DNA of 44,249 nucleotides from Akkermansia muciniphila (GTDB lineage: Bacteria; Verrucomicrobiota; Verrucomicrobiia; Verrucomicrobiales; Akkermansiaceae): positions 1 through 44,249 of the forward strand of contig CAMAQB010000018.1 of assembly GCA_945860285.1 (NCBI GenBank), given 5' to 3'. The position numbers and the translations under genes are program-made. The notes beneath the pieces are model-generated. The model was not told the DNA's origin and made no database searches. It saw nothing but the letters and a program-made list of their open reading frames with translations. Below are positions 16,415-26,403 of the stretch, piece after piece. Numbering within the stretch: position 1 is the first letter of the stretch; the number at the start of each line of letters is the position of its first letter.

Positions 16415-18130
16415 ATGATGGAAATACTGATCGACCCCGCCCGCCGGTCCGGCTGCGAAGACATTCAAGGCCTCGAAAAGGTCATTGAGGCCTCGTCATT
16501 GCGGCAGAAATCCCCTCTCGACGACATCCTCGATGCCAATGTAGTCGATGAGGAAAAGTATCTCCGCGAACTGGCGCACGACATCGGCATGGAGTGGCTC
16601 GAAAGCATTCCTCCGGTCGAACATCCCCTGCCGCTGCGCGAACTCTGCGGTCCGCGCATCGCCCTGCGCCACCGCCTTTTGCCGATCGCGATCACCGAAG
16701 AAGGTGAGAAAAAACGCCTGAAACTCGCGACTTTCGATCCTTTCAATCTGGTCGCCCGTCAGGCCGCGGCACAGGAATTGAACGTGTCGATCGACTGGTG
16801 CATGGCGTCGCGACGCCGCATTCACGAGTCGCTGCGCCGCCTCTACGGTGTCGGTGCGGACACTTTCGAACAAATCCTCGAAGGCCGCGACCTCGACTAC
16901 GAGCGTCTGGAAAGCCACGACGAGGCGAACGTGATCGACAACGACGACGACGAAGAGGCAAGCGTGGTCAAGTTCGTCAACCAGATCATCCGCGAGGCAC
17001 TCGACCAGCGCGCGACCGACATTCACGTCGAGCCGCTTAGCACCAATCTGCGCATCCGTTATCGGATCGACGGCAAACTGGTTGAAGTCACCGTGCCGGA
17101 AAACATCAAAGCGCTGCAAAGCTCGGTGATCGCGCGTCTGAAAATCATGTCGCGCCTCGACATCGCCGAACGGCGGATGCCGCAGGACGGACGGATCAAC
17201 CTGCAATTCGAAGGACAAACCATCGACGTCCGCGTCGCCACCGTGCCCACCGTGGAAGGCGAGAGCGTTTCGCTGCGATTACTCAACCAGGAAAAATTCA
17301 GCCTGGAAAAACTCGGCATGGAGCCGTTTGTGCGCAAGCGGATTGAATCGCTGCTGCACCTATCGAACGGCATCATCCTGATCACTGGACCAACGGGATC
17401 GGGCAAGTCCACCAGCCTCTACAGTTTCCTCACCGAGGTGAACCATCCCGACCGCCGCATCGTTACGGTGGAAGATCCGGTGGAAAACAAATTGCCCGGC
17501 GTGATGCAGATCGCGGTGAAATCGGAAATCGGCCTGACCTTTGCCACCGCGCTGCGATCGATTCTCCGCGCCGACCCGAACATCGTGATGATCGGGGAGA
17601 TCCGCGACCTCGAAACGGCGGAGATTGCGATCCGTGCGTCGTTGACCGGTCACTTGGTATTCTCAACTCTGCACACCAACGATGCACTCGGCGGACTGAG
17701 CCGTCTGATCGACATGGGCGTCGAACCGTTCCTCGTCGCCGCCGCCGTGCGCGCTTTCCTCGCCCAGCGTCTGGTGCGCCGGCTATGCCCTGTTTGCAAG
17801 GTCCCGCGCTCGCTGAGCACCCAGCAACGCGTGGAATTCGGCATTCCGCTCGACATCCTCGGTCAGGCCTACGATCCGGCTGGATGCGACCGCTGCCGCA
17901 ACACCGGCTTCTCCGGTCGACTGGCGATTTATGAAGCAGCCGTCATCACGCCGGCGATTCAAGAGCTGGTCACCCACCTTGCGCCCGCCGCCGACATCCG
18001 CGCCCAGGCCCTGAAGGATGGCTACATGCCGATGCGCCACTACGGCTGGTTCAAGGTGATGCAGGGACTCACCACCATCGAGGAAATCATTTCCGTCACC
18101 GCCACCGACATCGGTGGGGACGACGTCTAA
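16415..18130 (+). CDS. pilB: Type IV pilus/type II secretion assembly ATPase (PilB/GspE)
   Basis: The 571-residue hexameric ATPase powers pilus or pseudopilus extension at the cytoplasmic membrane. An MshEN/GspE N-terminal domain (residues about 1-170) precedes the core. Walker A is GPTGSGKST (from Gly325), the Asp box follows in TVEDPVENKLPGVMQI, Walker B is NIVMIGEIRDLETAEIAIRA, and the His box is GHLVFSTLHTNDA. A zinc site of four cysteines (LCPVCK and CDRCRNTGF) is intact, as in extension ATPases and unlike PilT. The platform protein gene starts 11 bp later. A palindrome abuts the start. No pilin, pilD or secretin gene is in the window, so pilus and secretion roles cannot be separated. 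Confidence 0.94.
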   Translation: MMEILIDPARRSGCEDIQGLEKVIEASSLRQKSPLDDILDANVVDEEKYLRELAHDIGMEWLESIPPVEHPLPLRELCGPRIALRHRLLPIAITEEGEKKRLKLATFDPFNLVARQAAAQELNVSIDWCMASRRRIHESLRRLYGVGADTFEQILEGRDLDYERLESHDEANVIDNDDDEEASVVKFVNQIIREALDQRATDIHVEPLSTNLRIRYRIDGKLVEVTVPENIKALQSSVIARLKIMSRLDIAERRMPQDGRINLQFEGQTIDVRVATVPTVEGESVSLRLLNQEKFSLEKLGMEPFVRKRIESLLHLSNGIILITGPTGSGKSTSLYSFLTEVNHPDRRIVTVEDPVENKLPGVMQIAVKSEIGLTFATALRSILRADPNIVMIGEIRDLETAEIAIRASLTGHLVFSTLHTNDALGGLSRLIDMGVEPFLVAAAVRAFLAQRLVRRLCPVCKVPRSLSTQQRVEFGIPLDILGQAYDPAGCDRCRNTGFSGRLAIYEAAVITPAIQELVTHLAPAADIRAQALKDGYMPMRHYGWFKVMQGLTTIEEIISVTATDIGGDDV

Positions 18131-18141
18131 CACATCGCCCC

Positions 18142-19461
18142 ATGCCTGTCTTCACCTACAAAGCGCTCAACAACAAAGGCGCAGTCAGCCAGGGCGACAT
18201 CGACGCCGCGGATCGCACCGATGCGATGCGCTTGCTCGACCGGAAAGGCCTGCAACCGGTGTCGATCAAGGAAGCCACGGCCGTGAATTCCGCGTCGGCC
18301 AAACAGGCAAAGCCGGCTGCAAAAGCGGCGGCCAAACCGGCGGCAAAGCCCATCGCCCGCGGCGGTGCGGAGGGGGAAAAAGCCAAGAACACCGAAAAAT
18401 CCGATGGCCTGCTGAAAATGAAGCGCGCCGAAGTGGTGATGTTCACCGAGGAGCTTTCGGACATGCTCGGCGGCGGACTGCAATTGGAACCAGCGCTGCT
18501 TGCGATGGAAAACCGCCAGGAGCTCGGTAATCTCAAGAACATCGCCCGACGCCTCCGCCAGGATGTGCGCGACGGCATGAATTTCTCCAACGCCCTGCGC
18601 CGCACCAGCGCGGGCTTCGACCCGCTCTATTGCAGCCTTGCCGCCGCTGGTGAGGCATCGGGCGCGCTCGACACCATCCTGCGCCGCCAGGCCCACTACC
18701 TGAAGACCATTCAGGAACTGCAGGCGAAATTCGTGCTCGCCCTGATCTACCCGGCGTTCCTGGTCCTTTCCTGCATCGGCGTGTCGATCCTGCTGGTCAC
18801 CACGCTGATTCCCCAGTTGACCTCGCTGATCAAGAGCACTCCGGGAGCCAAGGTGCCTCTCGGTGCCGAATTGATGATCGGCATGTCCAATTTCCTGAGT
18901 CATTGGTGGCACGTGATCACGCTGGTGCTGGTGGCGGCGGCGATCTTTTTCAAGGCATGGCGCGACAATCCCGACAACAAAGCGACGTGGGACGGCATGA
19001 AGCTGCGCATGCCGCTTTTCGGCAAACTGATCTCGAGCCGCTTCTACGTGCAGTTCCTCGAAACGATGGCCAACCTGGTCAGCAACGGCCTGCCCTTGCT
19101 GCGCTCGTTGGAGCTTTCCCGCGATGCCACGGGCAATCTGGTGATGCGCAAGCAGCTCGACACCGTGATCTCGCAAGTCGGCGATGGTCGGTCATTCACC
19201 AAGGCGCTCACCCGTGCCGGGGTGTTTCCACCGCTGCTGATCGACATGGTCGCTGTGGGTGAGCAAACCGGGAAAATCGACATTTCGCTGCGTCGGGCCG
19301 CTGAGCGCTACGACCGCGAAATGGCAAAGGACATGCAGCGCTTGATGGCTCTGGTCACCCCGATCATCCTGGTGATCATGGCATTCCTGATCGGCAGCAT
19401 GATGTATCTGATCTTCACTTCGATCTTCCAGACCATCTCCGGTCTCAACGGCAAACACTAA
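18142..19461 (+). CDS. pilC: Type IV pilus/type II secretion platform protein (PilC/GspF)
   Basis: The 439-residue inner-membrane platform works with the PilB ATPase. It starts MPVFTYKALNNKGAVSQGDI, the usual N-terminal domain. An unusual Ala/Lys-rich linker (residues about 51-85: AKQAKPAAKAAAKPAAKP) follows. Two T2SSF domains come next, each a helical bundle with a membrane segment (LALIYPAFLVLSCIGVSILLVTTLIP and the terminal VTPIILVIMAFLIGSMMYLIF). The motif VAVGEQTGKIDISLRRAAERYDRE is diagnostic. A strong terminator ends the pilB-pilC operon directly after the stop. Confidence 0.94.
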   Translation: MPVFTYKALNNKGAVSQGDIDAADRTDAMRLLDRKGLQPVSIKEATAVNSASAKQAKPAAKAAAKPAAKPIARGGAEGEKAKNTEKSDGLLKMKRAEVVMFTEELSDMLGGGLQLEPALLAMENRQELGNLKNIARRLRQDVRDGMNFSNALRRTSAGFDPLYCSLAAAGEASGALDTILRRQAHYLKTIQELQAKFVLALIYPAFLVLSCIGVSILLVTTLIPQLTSLIKSTPGAKVPLGAELMIGMSNFLSHWWHVITLVLVAAAIFFKAWRDNPDNKATWDGMKLRMPLFGKLISSRFYVQFLETMANLVSNGLPLLRSLELSRDATGNLVMRKQLDTVISQVGDGRSFTKALTRAGVFPPLLIDMVAVGEQTGKIDISLRRAAERYDREMAKDMQRLMALVTPIILVIMAFLIGSMMYLIFTSIFQTISGLNGKH

Positions 19462-19463
19462 CG

Positions 19464-19489
19464 CAGCCGCCAGCAGCGGCTGTTTTTTT
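19464..19489 (+). terminator. Rho-independent terminator of pilB-pilC
   Basis: CAGCCGC pairs with GCGGCTG around CAGCA and is followed by seven T. It begins 2 bp after the pilC stop. Confidence 0.93.
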
Positions 19490-19534
19490 ACTGCCGGCCC
19501 TTGCGCGATCTCGTCTTCCCGTTATAGTAGCAAA

Positions 19535-20740
19535 ATGTCAGCCATTTGCCAAACAATCCCAGACTATCTCAACGAAGAAATCCTGCTTCATCCGGAAAAG
19601 CGAAACTTCCCCGCCTTCGACCTCTCCCGCATGCTCGATACGGTCTTCACACCCACCCAAGGCTGCAAGATCTGCATTCTGGTCGACTTCGAAAATCCTG
19701 CGGAAATGATGCGGGACTTTGGTTTTCTCAAGAAAGAAGGCTACCCGATTCAAAAGCGCGCCTGGCAGCATTTTTACCAAGGACTGCACCTGGGTGTCAT
19801 GGAACAGCTCGGCATGCACGGCGGCGAAATGTTCGCCTACAAAATGACCCACGGATCGAATCTCGACCTCGCCGATGAAGTATGGGACAGCAACGGCACA
19901 CTGCGCTCGTTCGATCGCGACATCTACCCGCACTACAATCTGATCCTGTGCATCTCGACTTTCTCGGCAACCGCGCCGCTGACCGCGAAAGCAAAGGAGT
20001 TCGGCTTCCGCGGTGCCACCCTTCACGGGGTCAATGACGTGATCCTGAATTCAGGTCTCGCCGTGGATTACCATCTGGTCTCGCGCGATGCTGAAAAACT
20101 GCGCCTCGCCCTGACCCGCGCGGACTCGATCGAAATCGACTTCGCCCTCGAAGACGGACGGGTGCTCACCGCATGGCTGGGCTTGAACGGCCAGGAGGCG
20201 CAAAAGTCGCACGGCCTGTGCAACGGGCTCACACCGGACATCGCCAACCTTCCGGCGGGCGAGGTGTATTTCGTGCCCAGCGACGCTCGCGGCCAGTTCC
20301 CGATGAAATATGAAGACGGCACGCTCGGTGTGCTCGATGTCGAGAACCGCAACATCGTCCGTTCGACCTTGATCCAGGGGAATCAGTCGACCATCGATGC
20401 CCACAACGACCGCCTCGCCGACGACCCGATGACCGGCACGCTCGGCGAACTCGGCTTCGGCACCCAGGTGCTGCCGGTTTCCGGTGCGGACATCCAGGAT
20501 GAAAAAGTTCTCGGCACCTGCCACCTCGCCACCGGACGCGACGACCATCTCGGTGGCGATATCGTGCCTTCGATGTTCAAGAAGCATGAGAACTCGACCC
20601 ACGACGACATCCTCTTCGCGCCACACAAGACACCGAACTTCAACATCAGCCAGGTGCGGATGAAACGCGGTGCACAGGAGGAAATTCTCATCGAAAATTT
20701 CCGCCCGGCCCGCTATTTGATGGATGCCCTCACCGCCTGA
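19535..20740 (+). CDS. M29-type aminopeptidase-like protein
   Basis: The 401-residue protein resembles the thermophilic aminopeptidase family M29, which removes N-terminal residues with a two-metal centre. Visible parts are GLCNGLTPDIANLPAGEVYFVP (ligand Glu in the PAGEV motif), LGTCHLATGRDDHLGGDI and NSTHDDILFAPH (His-Asp). In M29 enzymes the central motif usually carries a Tyr that I do not see here, so activity needs caution. The protein may be a family variant rather than a classical peptidase. The gene follows the pilC terminator and precedes an OvoA-C methyltransferase by 8 bp, suggesting a two-gene unit. Confidence 0.75.
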   Translation: MSAICQTIPDYLNEEILLHPEKRNFPAFDLSRMLDTVFTPTQGCKICILVDFENPAEMMRDFGFLKKEGYPIQKRAWQHFYQGLHLGVMEQLGMHGGEMFAYKMTHGSNLDLADEVWDSNGTLRSFDRDIYPHYNLILCISTFSATAPLTAKAKEFGFRGATLHGVNDVILNSGLAVDYHLVSRDAEKLRLALTRADSIEIDFALEDGRVLTAWLGLNGQEAQKSHGLCNGLTPDIANLPAGEVYFVPSDARGQFPMKYEDGTLGVLDVENRNIVRSTLIQGNQSTIDAHNDRLADDPMTGTLGELGFGTQVLPVSGADIQDEKVLGTCHLATGRDDHLGGDIVPSMFKKHENSTHDDILFAPHKTPNFNISQVRMKRGAQEEILIENFRPARYLMDALTA

Positions 20741-20748
20741 AGAACGCT

Positions 20749-21495
20749 GTGCCCACCGCGAACATCTACGAATCCCCGCGCCTGCTCGACGAGTATCTGC
20801 TTTTCCACTTCGCGGAGGAAAATGACATCTTCCCCCTCAATGGCATCCCCTATCCGAAAGCGATGAGGGAGGCGACAGGTTTCACCAAACGCACGGTGGG
20901 TCATTTCAAGCAATCACCTATCGAGCGCGGTCTGGACCTCGGATGCGCGGTCGGGGCCTCGACATTCGCGATGGCCCGTCACTGCGCGGAGGTCATTGGC
21001 ATCGACTACTCCCACGCCTTCATCCACGCCGCCGCGCAACTCCAACAAGGCCGGGATATCCGCTATCGTCGGCACGACGAAGGCCATCACTTCACCGAAC
21101 TGACCGCTGCTGTGCCCGACGCAGAAGCAGGATCACGCTGCACATTCGAACAAGGCGATGCCCTGAACCTGCGCGGCGACCTCGGCACCTTCGACCGCGT
21201 CCACGCCGCCAACCTGCTCTGCCGTCTGAACCGGCCTGTCGAATTGCTGAAAAAACTTCCCTCACTTGTTAGACCCGGCGGTGAGCTGGTCCTCGCCACC
21301 CCCTGCACGTGGCTGGGAGAATTCACCCCGCCCGAGCAATGGCCGGTCGGCAGCACGGCGGAGTGGCTGGAAGAAAACCTGCAAAACCATTTTTCCCTCG
21401 TCAAATCCACCCACGAACCCTTCCTGATCCGCGAGACGGCCCGAAAATTCCAGTGGTCCAGCTCGCTGGTCACCGTGTGGGAAAAATCTTCCTAA
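20749..21495 (+). CDS. Stand-alone OvoA C-terminal-type methyltransferase (putative 4-mercaptohistidine N1-methyltransferase)
   Basis: The 248-residue product starts at a GTG 8 bp after the peptidase stop. NIYESPRLLDEYLLFHFAEE is the characteristic opening of the methyltransferase domain that forms the C-terminus of OvoA, the ovothiol enzyme. A SAM-binding loop (GLDLGCAVGASTFAMA), GIDYSHAFIHAAAQLQ and RVHAANLLCRL follow. The long HDEGHH and AEAGSRCTFEQGDAL segments also fit that family. The iron-dependent sulfoxide synthase half of OvoA is not in this window, so N1-methylation of mercaptohistidine is inferred from the family only. Coupling to a peptidase-like gene is notable. Confidence 0.83.
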   Translation: MPTANIYESPRLLDEYLLFHFAEENDIFPLNGIPYPKAMREATGFTKRTVGHFKQSPIERGLDLGCAVGASTFAMARHCAEVIGIDYSHAFIHAAAQLQQGRDIRYRRHDEGHHFTELTAAVPDAEAGSRCTFEQGDALNLRGDLGTFDRVHAANLLCRLNRPVELLKKLPSLVRPGGELVLATPCTWLGEFTPPEQWPVGSTAEWLEENLQNHFSLVKSTHEPFLIRETARKFQWSSSLVTVWEKSS

Positions 21496-21595
21496 GCGCA
21501 AGGCAACAGCATGTTGAGGTGTCCATGATTGGGGCCACACAAATGAGAATTATTCCTACATGGGAAAATGAATGAAGACCAATAGCTCTTAGCTG

Positions 21596-21955
21596 TTAGG
21601 AATACGGAACTACACGCGGCTCTCCTGTGAGTCCATGGTAAATAATCATGTATTCCTCCGGCACGATGGCGCGAACTTCTTTTGCGAGCTCGAAGCCACG
21701 GTGATCCCAGTCGCGCCATTTTGGAGCAGCGGGATCGGGATCGGGGTCTTTGGGATGGTCAGGAAACTCATCGGCCCACTCGGAGAACCGAGCTTCCAAG
21801 TCTTCATTCCCTTCAGTCCACTCACCGAGATTGATATTCACTCCCGCTTGCCACATAAAAGAACCTAACGAATCAGGGTAAATCCTGAGCAGCCGACATT
21901 CCTCGTAGTCCTCAGAATCAAAATTTTCGCGTGGATGCATTGGAGTAGTATTCAT
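21596..21955 (-). CDS. Small acidic protein of unknown function
   Basis: The 119-residue protein is strongly acidic (FDSEDYEECRLLRIYPDSL, DEFPDHPKDPDPDP) with several Trp residues and no membrane segment or known motif. Size, acidity and isolation are like immunity or antitoxin proteins and small cytosolic adaptors, but nothing proves this. It lies alone between the OvoA-C gene and the J-domain gene, in AT-richer sequence. No toxin-like gene is beside it. Start is the ATG at 21955; a second Met six codons in is possible. Confidence 0.55.
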   Translation of the reverse strand: MNTTPMHPRENFDSEDYEECRLLRIYPDSLGSFMWQAGVNINLGEWTEGNEDLEARFSEWADEFPDHPKDPDPDPAAPKWRDWDHRGFELAKEVRAIVPEEYMIIYHGLTGEPRVVPYS

Positions 21956-22185
21956 GAATGCGTATGCTATCTGATCATTGAATAATCGAACATGGATTTG
22001 CTAATTTGGACAGGGGATTACCTTCACAAAAAAAACTGCAAACTCATTTTTTGAGCTCATTTTTTGCGCGTGAAATTTCCCCGCGTGTGAAAGTGAGTGA
22101 ATTCCGCGCGGCAGGAGGGTGCTCTAACGGATTTCGAGTTGAATCAAGTGTGCATACACCGAGCTACAAGAGAGCCGCACACGCC
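21956..22185. other. AT-rich spacer with a tRNA-like remnant
   Basis: No gene is visible. On the minus strand, TTGTAGCTCGGT (near 22160-22171) and GTTAGAGCACCC (near 22117-22128) are D-arm-like words in the right order but separated by about 30 extra bases. No T arm or CCA is present. This is at most decayed tRNA sequence. Confidence 0.35.
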
Positions 22186-23358
22186 TCAGAAGGGGCAGTC
22201 AGGATTGGATTTGGCCCGTTGGCGATCATCGGCCCATTGCTCCAGCATGCCGTGGACTTCGTCTCCGCCACTTTGCAGTGTGTTTTTCAAAGAGAGCAAG
22301 TGATTCAGACTTTTTTGCAGACCGAGTATGATTCTATCGGGATGAGGCAAGGTTCCGACCACCGGGTTGACGAAGCGATGCAACAAACCGTATTGCGGCT
22401 GGTCGATGAGCCACGCGATTTGGTGCTTTACGTCGGCGATCTGTTCCTTGAGCACCGAGCAATAGACCTTGAGTTTCTCTTCGCCAGCGGTGGCGAGATT
22501 GCTCGCCTCTTCGCCGAGCCATTCCATCTCGATTTGCAAAAGTTCGCGAAGATCGACAGCCGCGTAGGCTGCGGTCAGGCGTTTCATCCATGATTCCTTG
22601 TGTTGCTTAAGCTGCGGATTTGCTTCGAGATCAGGATGGAGCGCCTTGGCGAGTTGCTTGTAGAGCGATTTGAAATCGCGTTTGCGTGCTTCTTCCTGTT
22701 CCTCAAGTTTGCGGGCTTTTTCCAGTTGTGCCTTTGTTTGCTTGCGGGGCGCTTTGGCTGTTTTGGCACCAGCGGTATCGAGGGCGGTGTGGAGACGTTC
22801 GTACATTTCACGCTCCAACTCGGCGGGATCCATGTCAGGCGTCAGGTCAGAGAAGTCGAGGTCGATGCCCATGTCCCGGACGGCATGCTCCATCATGCCG
22901 CGCATGTATTCGAAATCCTGCGCCATTTCCTCATCAGCGCGTTTTTTTGCATACGGTGGCTCGAATTCCGCGATGATTTTTTCCAGTTTGATGAGATCGT
23001 CATCGTCGAGACCGCAGGAATCGTGGAGCAAGTCGGCAGCTCTCTCGATTATCAAATCCTTGAGGAGGCGGCGGCGCTTTTTATTGAACTTGATTTCCTT
23101 GACGGCATTCACGGTGAGGAAAACGATGTCGCGATTGGCGCGGTGGATATCATCGATGAAGGGCAAGATATCGCGGATCGTCATGGACAGATAGTCATCG
23201 AGCCGCGCCTCTTCACGGGAGAGTTTGCTGCGGGCGTTCTCGAGCCTTTTCATCATCCGGTTGAATTCGATCTGGGCGGGGCTGAGCGCTCGTTCCGAAT
23301 CCTTCGTGATAAGCAGGCCGGACTTGTTCACTGGTTTCTTGACAGGTTGATCTGGCAT
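22186..23358 (-). CDS. J-domain-like protein with an internal HPD motif
   Basis: The 390-residue, highly charged, mostly helical protein has a J-like segment at about residues 230-285 (DFKSLYKQLAKALHPDLEANPQ, MKRLTAAYAAVDLRELLQIEME). It contains the HPD tripeptide that stimulates Hsp70 ATPase in DnaJ proteins, but the first helix is short and divergent. The N-terminal 200 residues are coiled-coil-like with no known domain. I start at the ATG at 23358 (MPDQPVKKPV); another ATG at 23385 adds nine residues. It lies about 850 bp from groEL on the same strand, separated by repeats and a terminator. A co-chaperone role is plausible but inferred. Confidence 0.7.
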   Translation of the reverse strand: MPDQPVKKPVNKSGLLITKDSERALSPAQIEFNRMMKRLENARSKLSREEARLDDYLSMTIRDILPFIDDIHRANRDIVFLTVNAVKEIKFNKKRRRLLKDLIIERAADLLHDSCGLDDDDLIKLEKIIAEFEPPYAKKRADEEMAQDFEYMRGMMEHAVRDMGIDLDFSDLTPDMDPAELEREMYERLHTALDTAGAKTAKAPRKQTKAQLEKARKLEEQEEARKRDFKSLYKQLAKALHPDLEANPQLKQHKESWMKRLTAAYAAVDLRELLQIEMEWLGEEASNLATAGEEKLKVYCSVLKEQIADVKHQIAWLIDQPQYGLLHRFVNPVVGTLPHPDRIILGLQKSLNHLLSLKNTLQSGGDEVHGMLEQWADDRQRAKSNPDCPF

Positions 23359-23496
23359 GCATTTTGATAAGTGGAGCCGTTTCACCGGTCAACCGTAAAA
23401 ACATCGTTTCCGCAGCACACAAGGTTGAAATTTTGTCATGGTTCAAACAAGCAATTCCTGAGCACGGCGATCAAGCCAGGGCGATGCTCAAAGGCA

Positions 23497-23862
23497 CTGG
23501 CGTTGTTTGCGCGCGAGAGCGTGGGCTGAAGGTTGATCACGTCAGGGTGATCCGCGACCGTCCCCCACCGGAACGCTCGGAGATCGTTCCCTGCCTTTTG
23601 ATTCAAAGGCAGGGAAGTTTCTCCCCGGGGAGCGCCTGCGTCCCGCAGGCTGCGTTCGGCATCCTGCCGGACGCGGGTTTTCGCGAATGAACATGCAACA
23701 GCGCCGCGAACATTGCCTTTTGGGAAGGATTCATAACTCTCGATGATCCTTCCTGACTCACCGGCGTTGTTGGCGAACGAGAGCGCGGGGTGAAGGCAGA
23801 TCACGTTAGGGTGATCCGCGACCGTCCCCCACCGGAACGCTCGGAGATCGTTCCCTGCCTTT
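23497..23862. repeat. A/B intergenic repeat element, copies 2 and 3 (A-B-spacer-A)
   Basis: Unit A lies at about 23500-23598 and again at 23763-23862, over 90 percent identical by eye. Both run through TGATCCGCGACCGTCCCCCA to CGGAACGCTCGGAGATCG and CCCTGCC. Unit B (23605-23690) starts AAAGGCAGGGAAG and continues into TTCTCCCCGGGGAGCG. At the A-B junction TTCCCTGCCTTT and AAAGGCAGGGAA form a perfect 12-bp inverted repeat around TGATTC. Open frames that cross this region are translated repeat. The rest of 23386-24173 contains only an AGAATTTC-type repeat near 23958. Confidence 0.88.
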
Positions 23863-24173
23863 TGATTGCGACATTTCTTGTCAATCCTTTCCCTGGCTTG
23901 ATCGCCATGAAATCCTGAAGGAATCGGGTGCCATCGTGGTTAGTTGCATTATGGAACAGAATTTCAGAATTTCAAAAAATCAGTGGCTTCAGGGGCGATC
24001 AGTCAATCTGTGGTTAGATCGGACTGTCCAAGCTTGTGGATGCCTAGCCATGGTCTGCTCAGTATGTAACACAGGCTGTATTCGCATCACGTTGATGAAA
24101 CTCGTTGAAAATCCGCATTGAACTGCGCCCATCCGCGGCTCCCCTTCTTTTCTGAGGCGATCCTTCAGCCGAC

Positions 24174-24206
24174 GAAAAAAGCCGGGCAGCATGGGCTGCT
24201 CCGGCT
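24174..24206 (-). terminator. Rho-independent terminator of groEL
   Basis: On the minus strand AGCCGG-AGCAGC pairs with GCTGC-CCGGCT around CCAT, followed by six T. It lies 29 bp past the groEL stop and ends the chaperone cluster. Confidence 0.93.
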
Positions 24207-24234
24207 TGGAATTGTTTTCGGACGTGCGGGGAGA

Positions 24235-25930
<1,696 letters not shown>

Positions 25931-25932
25931 CA

Positions 25933-26223
25933 TTATTCCATGATGCCGAGGATATCGGTCTCGGAAATGATCAGATGCTCGACGCCATCGATTTTGACTT
26001 CGGTGCCGCCGTATTTGGAGATCAGCACCCGATCGTTCGCCTTAACGGTGAACTCGATGAGTTTGCCGTTGTCGTCGCGACCGCCGGTGCCGACGGAAAT
26101 GACGAGAGCTTCCTGCGGTTTCTCCTTGGCAGTGTCCGGGAGGACAATGCCGCCTGCGCTGATTCCTTCAGCTTCGATGCGTTTCACGAGAACGCGTTGA
26201 CCAAGTGGTTTGATGTTTGCCAT
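25933..26223 (-). CDS. groES: Co-chaperonin GroES (Hsp10)
   Basis: The 96-residue lid of the GroEL chamber is complete: [17 protein letters not shown] at the start, the mobile loop around [18 protein letters not shown], and [31 protein letters not shown] at the end. It lies directly upstream of groEL. It is separated from the preceding fic gene by 180 bp of repeat-like sequence, so a promoter may lie there. No CIRCE element or clear heat-shock sigma promoter is visible. The leader lacks both G and a Shine-Dalgarno site. Confidence 0.97.
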   Translation of the reverse strand: MANIKPLGQRVLVKRIEAEGISAGGIVLPDTAKEKPQEALVISVGTGGRDDNGKLIEFTVKANDRVLISKYGGTEVKIDGVEHLIISETDILGIME

Positions 26224-26258
26224 GGTAGTATTGTGTGTTTGGTGTGTTGTTGGTTAGA
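26224..26258 (-). promoter_or_regulatory. G-free CA-rich leader of groES
   Basis: The 35 coding-strand bases before the ATG (CTAACCAACAACACACC, then AAACACACAATACTACC) contain no G and no ribosome site. They share the CTAACCAAC word with the groEL leader. Confidence 0.6.
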
Positions 26259-26286
26259 CAAGCCGGTTTGACTTGAAAGTGGGAAA

Positions 26287-26324
26287 AGTGATGAGTGTGA
26301 AGTGAGCGGTGATCAGTGGGGGAA
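26287..26324. repeat. GTGATCAGTG-type repeat on the 3' side of fic
   Basis: AGTGATGAGTGTGAAGTGAG, then CGGTGATCAGTGGGGGAA, resembles 27130-27166 on the other side of the fic gene. Further on, ACAGAATTTTCGGAATTTCA (26381-26400) belongs to another degenerate family. These occupy most of the fic-groES gap. Confidence 0.6.
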
Positions 26325-26403
26325 ATTTCGGGAGGGGGCGATGGGATGGAGAGTCGTTAGGTGACGGGGACTTGAGGGAGACAGAATTTTCGGAATTTCA
26401 GAA

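Noticed and set aside
19535-21495. A full ovothiol biosynthesis operon
   Set aside because: Only the methyltransferase half is present; the neighbour is peptidase-like and no sulfoxide synthase or lyase is visible.
23436-23804. A 122-codon minus-strand open frame in the groEL-distal spacer
   Set aside because: It runs through the A/B repeat units and its peptide is a translation of the repeat; no ribosome site or family pattern supports a gene.
23936-24121. A 61-codon plus-strand frame before the groEL terminator
   Set aside because: No recognisable motif or ribosome site, and it starts in repeat-like AGAATTTC sequence; too weak to call.
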